From the NCBI GenBank assembly GCA_003453215.1, contig DMMB01000046.1, positions 10,101 to 34,673 of the forward strand: a stretch of DNA of 24,573 nucleotides. Reading direction: 5' to 3'. The stretch is from Oscillospiraceae bacterium. Lineage in GTDB: Bacteria > Bacillota > Clostridia > Oscillospirales > Ruminococcaceae. Of the stretch, positions 19,914 through 24,573 are shown piece after piece (position 1 is the stretch's first letter; every line of letters begins with the position of its first letter). The notes under the pieces were generated by a model. It made no database searches, was not told the DNA's origin, and was given only the letters and a program-made list of their open reading frames with translations. A program made the translations under genes and the position numbers.

Positions 19914-22463
19914 ATGGCGGCAAAAAATATTACCATTGGGCTGGTGGCCCATGTGGACAGCGGCAAAACCACCCTGACCGAAGCCATGCTGGTAGCGGCC
20001 GGGTCGCTGCGGCAGGCCGGCCGGGTGGATCACGGCGATGCCTTCCTGGATAACCATGCCCTGGAACGCAGCCGGGGAATTACCATTTTTGCCAAGGAAG
20101 CGCGCCTGAACCTGCCCCATACCCTGCTGACCATGCTGGATACCCCCGGCCATGCCGATTTTGGTGCCGAAATGGAGCGAACCCTGGCAGTGCTGGACTA
20201 TGCGGTGCTCATCATCAGCGGAACCGATGGCGTACAGGCCCACACCGAAACCCTGTGGCGGCTGCTGGAACAGTACCAGATCCCGGTCTTTCTTTTTATC
20301 AACAAAATGGACCAGCCGGGGGCCGACCGCGCGGCGATTATGGAAGAGCTGCAGCGAAAGCTTTCCCCCGCCTGCCTGCCCCACGATGCCGAAGAAGAAA
20401 CGCTGGCTCTGTGCGATGAGCGGCTGATGCAGGAGTACCTGGAAGGCGGAACCCTGACCGAAACCGGTCTGGCTGCAGCCATTGCCCGGCGGGCCCTGTT
20501 TCCCTGCTGGTTTGGCGCGGCCCTGCGGCAGGAGGGCATAGAGGAACTGCTGAGTGGGCTGGATCGCCTGACCCTTTCCCCGGCCTACCTGCCGGATTTT
20601 GCGGCAAGGGTATATAAAATTTCGACCGATGTGCAAGGAAACCGTTTAACCCACCTGAAGGTGCTTGGCGGCGTGCTGAAAGTCCGCATGGCGCTGCCCA
20701 ATGGGGAGAAAATTACCCAGATAAGGCTGTACAACGGCGCAAAATATCAGGCGGTGGAAGAAGCCCCGGCCGGCACCATTGCTGCCATAACCGGCCTGAG
20801 CCAGAGCTATGCCGGAGAGGGACTGGGCGCCGCCATGGACGGAGCCCCTCCCCGCCTGGAGCCGGTACTCAGCTTCCGGCTGACGCTGCCGGAAGGCACC
20901 GACCCCCACACCGCACTGACCCAACTGCGCCAACTGGAGCAGGAGGACCCGCAGCTTCACCTGGAATGGGAAGCTCAGAAGCGGGAAATACGGGTGCGCC
21001 TGATGGGAGAAATCCAGCGGGAAATCCTGCAAAGCGTGGCACAGGAGCGTTTTGGCCTTGCGATTGGCTTTGAGGAAGGAAGTATCCTCTACAAGGAGAC
21101 CATTGCCGCCCCGGTGGAGGGCATTGGCCACTACGAACCGCTGCGGCACTATGCGGAAGTGCATCTGCTGATGGAACCGCTGCCCCGCGGAGTCGGGCTG
21201 CAATTTGCCGCCGGTTGTTCCACCGACCAGCTGGACCTGAACTGGCAGCGATTGATATTGACCCACCTGACCGAGAAAACCCACAAAGGGGTATTGACCG
21301 GTTCGCCCATTACCGATATGAAAATCACATTGATTGCCGGGCGGGCCCACCAAAAGCACACCGAGGGCGGCGACTTCCGGGAGGCAACCTACCGAGCAGT
21401 ACGACAGGGGCTGCGCATGGCAGAAAGCGTTCTGCTGGAACCACAGTGCCGCTTCACGCTGACGGTGCCCTCCGAACAGCTGGGCCGGGCCATAAATGAC
21501 CTGCAGCAGCGGGAGGCCGCGTGCGACCCGCCCGAGATGCAGCCGGAGACCGCTGTTTTGCGGGGAACGGCGGCGCTTAGCGCCCTGCAGGACTACCCCG
21601 CCGAAGTGCTGCGCTACACCCGCGGACGGGGACGGCTGAGCTGGGAGCCGGAGGGCTACGCCCCCTGCCGCCACCCGGAGAAAGTAATGGCCGCCTGTGG
21701 CTATGACTGCAACGCCGATACCGAAAATACGGCGGATTCCGTTTTCTGCAGCCACGGTGCAGGCCACACAGTACGATGGGATGAAGTGCCGCAGATGGCC
21801 CACCTGCAAACCGGGGTGCTGAAAACGCGGGAGGAACCTGCCGAACCCGCTGTAACCCGACAGCGCAGCGATGCCTACCGGGGCTCTCTGCTGCAGGATC
21901 AGGAGCTTATCCGCATTTTCGAAATGACGTATGGGCCGATTAAGCGGCGGGGCGGCGAAGCGCTGCACACCCCCAAGCCCGCCGCCAAAAACACCCCCAG
22001 ACCGGCCAAGGCCGCACCGCTGCCCGAAGGCCCGGAATACCTGCTGGTGGATGGCTATAACATCATCTTTGCCTGGGAGGAACTAAATGAACTGGCCAAA
22101 ACCAGCCTGGACGCCGCCCGGCATCGACTAATCCAAATTCTGTGCAACTACCAGGGCTACCGCCAGTGCGAACTGATTCTGGTCTTTGACGCCTACAAAG
22201 TGAAGGGCAATCCCGGCAGCATTGAGCGGCACCATGGCATCCATGTAGTATATACCAAGGAAGCCGAAACGGCGGATATGTATATCGAAAAGGTCACCCA
22301 TACCCTGGCCAAAGAGCACCGGGTGCGGGTAGCCACCTCCGATGGACTGGAGCAGATCATTATTCTGGGCCATGGGGCGGTACGGGTTCCGGCGCGGCAG
22401 TTTCAGGAAGAAGTCAAGCAGGTGGAAAACGCCATTCGTGAAATACTGGAGAATATGCAGTAA
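19914..22463 (+). CDS. TetM/EF-G-like ribosomal GTPase fused to a Rae1/YacP-type NYN endonuclease
   Basis: An 849-aa two-part protein. Residues 1 to about 680 are an EF-G-type translational GTPase of the TetM/TetW group: AHVDSGKTT (12-20), RGITI (54-58), DTPGH (76-80), NKMD (130-133), then domains II-V. Domain IV has KHTEGGDFREATYRAVRQGL and lacks the YSPVSTP-like loop of tetracycline-protection proteins, so resistance is not indicated. A Pro/Ala-rich linker (about 683-707) leads to an NYN domain (708-845) very like B. subtilis Rae1: LLVDGYN with D713, VFDAYKVKG, YTKEAETAD with D788, VATSD and GHGAVRVPAR. D713 and D788 align with the residues I recall as essential in Rae1 (D7, D81). ATG at 19914 follows GGAAAGGAG. 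The likely role is ribosome A-site binding coupled to mRNA cleavage. Confidence 0.9.
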   Translation: MAAKNITIGLVAHVDSGKTTLTEAMLVAAGSLRQAGRVDHGDAFLDNHALERSRGITIFAKEARLNLPHTLLTMLDTPGHADFGAEMERTLAVLDYAVLIISGTDGVQAHTETLWRLLEQYQIPVFLFINKMDQPGADRAAIMEELQRKLSPACLPHDAEEETLALCDERLMQEYLEGGTLTETGLAAAIARRALFPCWFGAALRQEGIEELLSGLDRLTLSPAYLPDFAARVYKISTDVQGNRLTHLKVLGGVLKVRMALPNGEKITQIRLYNGAKYQAVEEAPAGTIAAITGLSQSYAGEGLGAAMDGAPPRLEPVLSFRLTLPEGTDPHTALTQLRQLEQEDPQLHLEWEAQKREIRVRLMGEIQREILQSVAQERFGLAIGFEEGSILYKETIAAPVEGIGHYEPLRHYAEVHLLMEPLPRGVGLQFAAGCSTDQLDLNWQRLILTHLTEKTHKGVLTGSPITDMKITLIAGRAHQKHTEGGDFREATYRAVRQGLRMAESVLLEPQCRFTLTVPSEQLGRAINDLQQREAACDPPEMQPETAVLRGTAALSALQDYPAEVLRYTRGRGRLSWEPEGYAPCRHPEKVMAACGYDCNADTENTADSVFCSHGAGHTVRWDEVPQMAHLQTGVLKTREEPAEPAVTRQRSDAYRGSLLQDQELIRIFEMTYGPIKRRGGEALHTPKPAAKNTPRPAKAAPLPEGPEYLLVDGYNIIFAWEELNELAKTSLDAARHRLIQILCNYQGYRQCELILVFDAYKVKGNPGSIERHHGIHVVYTKEAETADMYIEKVTHTLAKEHRVRVATSDGLEQIIILGHGAVRVPARQFQEEVKQVENAIREILENMQ

Positions 22464-22466
22464 CCC

Positions 22467-22497
22467 AAAGGGGCACCGCCCAGTGCAGTGCCCCTTT
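22467..22497. terminator. Convergent hairpin between the GTPase-NYN and DUF11 genes
   Basis: AAAGGGGCAC (22467-22476) and GTGCCCCTTT (22488-22497) form a perfect 10-bp stem with an 11-nt loop, 3 nt after the GTPase-NYN stop. U-tracts are short on both strands (CCTTTCC and CCTTTGG), so termination may be partial; the convergent gene order supports a shared bidirectional role. Confidence 0.75.
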
Positions 22498-22527
22498 CCT
22501 GCTGCATTCAATTTGCAATGAATTTCC

Positions 22528-23382
22528 TTATAAGGTGCCGGTGATGGTAAGCTTAGTCACGCCGGGAGTGACGCGCCACAATCCGGTATCCGGATCCTGC
22601 TCCAACGCAGCGGCCGGGACAGTGATAGCTCCGGCAATCGTGGCAAATTCGCCGGTTTCCACATTGTAGGTGTACTCGGTGCCGGCCGTCAGGGGTCTCT
22701 CTTCCAGCATAACGGTAAGGTTTTTCAGAATGGGATCGAAAGTATCGGTCACGATGACAAAATCCCCTGCCGTTGTAGCGGTATTGCCGCTGTTCTGCAG
22801 GTAGAAGGTATAGGTGACAGTGCCATTTTCCACCACATTGGTGGGACACATACATTTACTGATGGAAAGCCGCAGGGTTTCTCCAGCAGTAACCGTTGCC
22901 TGCGCGGTGATGGGAGTCCCCAGCCCCTCCCCGGTAATCACAGCGGTATTGGTAATGATGCTGCCCGCTGCAGGCGGAGCGTAACCGGTGGTTTCCGCCT
23001 GATAGACCACCAAGACGCTGCCGCCGGCCGGAACGGTAATGCTGCTGATGACCAGCGGCGCCCCGGTGGTGACCGTAGGGGCGGGCTGAAGGGTGCCATT
23101 GCTGTAGTACCGCACCGAGCCTTCCACGTAGGCGAGCGGAACCAGCGTATTTTCGCCAAAGTCATATTCGCCCAGATTATCGGTGATGGTTAAGCCGGAA
23201 TAAGCGGTCCCGCCGCTGTTGCGGATACTGATGACATAGGTGACTGTACCGGTGCTGCCATAAGTGGGCGTTACGGCGGTCTTTTCGGCCGAAAGCACCT
23301 TTACCAGCTGCCCTTCCACTGTATTGGAATTGGTAGAGGTATCCCGGTAGGAAAGGGTGGCAGTATTATAAAATGCAGCCAT
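22528..23382 (-). CDS. DUF11 repeat protein without visible signal peptide
   Basis: A 284-aa protein beginning MAAFYNTATLSYRD; ATG at 23382 has AAGGAGG 11 nt upstream, better than the further upstream codons. Two Ig-like DUF11 repeats are visible: about 35-165 with VTYVISIRNSGGTAYSGLTITDNLG, and about 170-280 with VTYTFYLQNSGNTATTAGDFVIVTDTF. Such repeats are normally extracellular, yet the protein starts directly in a beta-rich segment without a hydrophobic signal, anchor or sorting motif. The N-terminal NTATLSYRD element resembles other clostridial members I know only by pattern. Function is unknown; candidates are a spore or cell-surface layer component or a phage-like structural protein. 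It is convergent with the GTPase-NYN gene. Confidence 0.82.
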   Translation of the reverse strand: MAAFYNTATLSYRDTSTNSNTVEGQLVKVLSAEKTAVTPTYGSTGTVTYVISIRNSGGTAYSGLTITDNLGEYDFGENTLVPLAYVEGSVRYYSNGTLQPAPTVTTGAPLVISSITVPAGGSVLVVYQAETTGYAPPAAGSIITNTAVITGEGLGTPITAQATVTAGETLRLSISKCMCPTNVVENGTVTYTFYLQNSGNTATTAGDFVIVTDTFDPILKNLTVMLEERPLTAGTEYTYNVETGEFATIAGAITVPAAALEQDPDTGLWRVTPGVTKLTITGTL

Positions 23383-23504
23383 AGGTCTTGTTCCCTCCTT
23401 GGTTCTCATTAGGGAAAGCAAATTGAAAATAGGCCCATTGGAAACTTCCCCCGGTATCAGTTTATGCCCGGGCCAAAAATGCGTGTTCCCTGTTCTTTTG
23501 CGGC

Positions 23505-23533
23505 TTGACAGGGTCCTGGAATCGTGATATTAT
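23505..23533 (+). promoter_or_regulatory. Promoter of tRNA-Ala
   Basis: A consensus -35 TTGACA (23505-23510), a 17-nt spacer and a -10 TATTAT (23528-23533) precede the tRNA gene by 30 nt. Confidence 0.88.
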
Positions 23534-23563
23534 AGATGAGCAGTTTTAAGCGCTGCAAAATAG

Positions 23564-23639
23564 GGGCCCGTGGCTCAGTTGGGAGAGCGCCGCGTTCGCA
23601 TCGCGGAGGCCGAGGGTTCGAATCCCTTCGGGTCCACCA
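23564..23639 (+). tRNA. tRNA-Ala (anticodon CGC)
   Basis: A full cloverleaf of 76 nt. The acceptor arms are GGGCCCG and CGGGTCC with the alanine identity pair G3-U70. The D-arm is GCTC/GAGC and the anticodon arm is CCGCG-TTCGCAT-CGCGG with CGC at 23597-23599. The T-arm contains GGTTCGAATC, and a genome-encoded CCA end is present. It reads GCG codons. It has its own promoter and terminator, so is transcribed alone. tRNA 3' ends are common integration sites, relevant to the phage-type fragment just downstream. Confidence 0.97.
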
Positions 23640-23645
23640 TATCAT

Positions 23646-23669
23646 AAACCCGCAGAAATGCGGGTTTTT
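23646..23669 (+). terminator. Terminator of tRNA-Ala
   Basis: AAACCCGC (23646-23653) and GCGGGTTT (23660-23667) pair around a 6-nt loop, and the hairpin runs into TTTTTCC. It starts 7 nt after the CCA end. Confidence 0.9.
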
Positions 23670-23745
23670 CCTTTATTCATGCAGGTTTTCAGCATTTTTT
23701 GTCTTTGCAAATATTGCTGTTTATTGCGGTATTTTTGCATATAGT

Positions 23746-23764
23746 CTACACAGAAACTACACAG
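23746..23764. repeat. Direct repeat CTACACAG twice
   Basis: CTACACAG at 23746-23753 and again at 23757-23764 gives an 11-bp period (one helical turn) in an AT-rich stretch between the tRNA terminator and the phage-type fragment. It may be an integrase or other protein binding site; no crossover copy of the tRNA end is visible in this window. Confidence 0.55.
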
Positions 23765-23768
23765 TAAA

Positions 23769-23797
23769 ATACCCCCTCCGTAACTGGAGGGGGTATT
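23769..23797. terminator. Bidirectional hairpin after the phage-type fragment
   Basis: AATACCCCCTCC and GGAGGGGGTATT form a 12-bp stem with a 5-6 nt loop. The plus strand continues TCTTTT and the minus strand ends in TATTTTAC. It lies 3 nt beyond the stop of the minus-strand fragment and is its likely terminator. Confidence 0.8.
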
Positions 23798-23800
23798 CTT

Positions 23801-24061
23801 TTACCACACTTTCTCGGAAACGCCAATCGCTTCGTACAAAAGGTGTTTCTGCTTTGTGGTCGCGTTTGGCACAGCCTTGTCGATGGCTTCTTTCTTTTTG
23901 CGGCTGGCAGAGTTGGTAATCGTCTTGCCGTTCTCGTCCTTGTCGCCGGTGATGCCACGGGTTGCGAAGTAGGCCGCATAATACTGGTCATAGGTAACAC
24001 CCTGAGCCACATACTCGGCAGCCTTTTCTCCTACATCCTTGTTGTATGTCTTTTCCGATGA
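23801..24061 (-). pseudogene. C-terminal fragment of a phage-type structural protein
   Basis: The minus frame is open from 24061 down to a TAA at 23801 and has no RBS-supported start, so it is the end of a longer gene cut at about 24040-24061. The fragment includes KAAEYVAQGVTYDQYYAAYF, TGDKDENGKTITNSASRKKK and the ending LLYEAIGVSEKVW. I know this type of ending from the C-termini of long prophage proteins of gut Firmicutes, but cannot name the family with certainty. A normal terminator follows it. At the upstream end it collides with the truncated PAS gene on the opposite strand. Confidence 0.6.
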
Positions 24062-24573
24062 TTATATCCTGCTCATAAATGTCAACCTGAACACCGAACA
24101 GGAGGAGCTGTTCCGTCTGCAGGGCGAAAGCACCATAAAGGGGCCGCCCGATAATAACTTCCATTACCCCCATCGCATCGAGCGTTACATTCAGAATGTT
24201 GTTGCCCCGCACGATCGTCAGCGTTTGCAGGCTGTCACACAGCTTCCGGCCCTGCAGGAAGTGCTTTCCCGGCAAAAAGATTTTTATGTGGAATACGATG
24301 CCATCATGGATGGCGAAACGCACCGGCTGCAAGCCAAATTTACCATTGACCGGAACAATCCCAAAGAACCGCATATGCTGGTCGGTGTTCGGGATATTAC
24401 CGAACTGACGCATGAGCGAATTCGCAATCAGACCAGCATCGATCTGATTGTTTCCGCGGCCAGTACCGTTTATCCTTTTATTCTGGAAGAAAACCTGACC
24501 CGCAACGAGGCCTCTACCGTCTATAACTGCGGCATTGTCAATTCCGGCGTGCTGGAGTGCATAATTTTAAGTG
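24057..24573 (+). pseudogene. 5'-truncated PAS-domain sensor protein fragment, running off the window
   Basis: One plus-strand frame is open from a stop at 24003-24005 to the window end; recognisable protein begins at about DYILLINVNLNTEQEELFRL (24060). A PAS-type core follows: HPERY-like RIERYIQNVVAPHDRQRL, DFYVEYDAIMDGETHRLQAKF and the hallmark ending MLVGVRDITELTHERIR (about 24400). A second sensory segment then begins (STVYPFILEENLTRNEAS). There is no plausible start codon with an RBS ahead of it, so the N-terminus is missing. Output domain unknown because the gene leaves the window; GGDEF or HD-GYP signalling is a common partner. Confidence 0.65.

Noticed and set aside
20646..21968. A 440-codon minus-strand open frame inside the GTPase-nuclease gene
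   Set aside because: Antisense shadow of a strongly supported coding sequence.
19914..22463. Labelling this gene as a tetracycline-resistance ribosomal protection protein
   Set aside because: Domain IV lacks the YSPVSTP-like loop, carries KHTEGGDFR instead, and the protein has an added Rae1-like nuclease; resistance is not supported by the sequence.
23640..24573. CRISPR array or integrase gene near the tRNA
   Set aside because: Only one octamer is duplicated, with no spacers, and no tyrosine recombinase motif can be read in any frame.

Overview
The window looks like chromosome from a Gram-positive anaerobe of the class Clostridia, probably a gut Oscillospiraceae/Ruminococcaceae-type bacterium. 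This rests on the rimP-nusA-ylxR-ylxQ-infB-rbfA-nrnA-truB-ribF gene order, strong AGGAGG ribosome binding sites, clear TTGACA/TATAAT-type promoters, an EFR1-type flavodoxin-ferredoxin, a GlpA/GlpB/DUF1667 set and a DUF11 protein. No rRNA or species marker is present, so the exact taxon is inference.

Region 1 (1-8560, minus strand) is one translation and RNA operon. A well-formed promoter and a GNRA-looped leader hairpin precede rimP. Then come nusA, ylxR, ylxQ, infB, a structured spacer of about 300 nt, rbfA, nrnA, truB and ribF, mostly joined by short overlaps, with a terminator at 49-75. The RibF riboflavin kinase half is eroded and IF2 carries an Asn/Arg-rich repeat.

Region 2 (8561-13757, minus strand) holds a flavodoxin/2[4Fe-4S] protein behind an ankyrin-repeat lipoprotein. 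Next is a zinc/cadmium-type efflux operon: an ArsR/SmtB sensor, a separate HMA protein and a P1B-2 ATPase. It is controlled by a promoter in which TTCATATG is repeated three times every 16 bp.

Region 3 (13929-19279) is a four-gene minus-strand flavoprotein operon: a GlpA-like oxidase with an extra N-terminal BON-like segment, a GlpB-like oxidoreductase, a DUF1667 Cys protein and an alkylglycerone-phosphate-synthase-like (AGPS) enzyme. It is divergent from a TetR regulator, and a GTCGG...CCGAC palindrome lies just downstream of its promoter. The operon could feed glycerol-3-phosphate oxidation and perhaps ether-lipid synthesis; the latter is inference.

Region 4 (19280-22497, plus strand) has the TetR gene followed by the most striking gene of the window. 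It encodes an 849-residue protein that joins a TetM/EF-G-like ribosomal GTPase to a C-terminal NYN nuclease domain closely resembling the B. subtilis ribosome A-site endonuclease Rae1 (YacP). It lacks the loop typical of tetracycline-resistance proteins and looks like a one-polypeptide ribosome-targeted GTPase/mRNA endonuclease.

Region 5 (22498-24573) has a DUF11-repeat protein without a signal peptide, a tRNA-Ala(CGC) gene with promoter and terminator, and then a broken zone. The C-terminal end of a phage-type gene (minus) abuts a 5'-truncated PAS sensor gene (plus) at about 24040-24061, so both reading frames are interrupted at one point.
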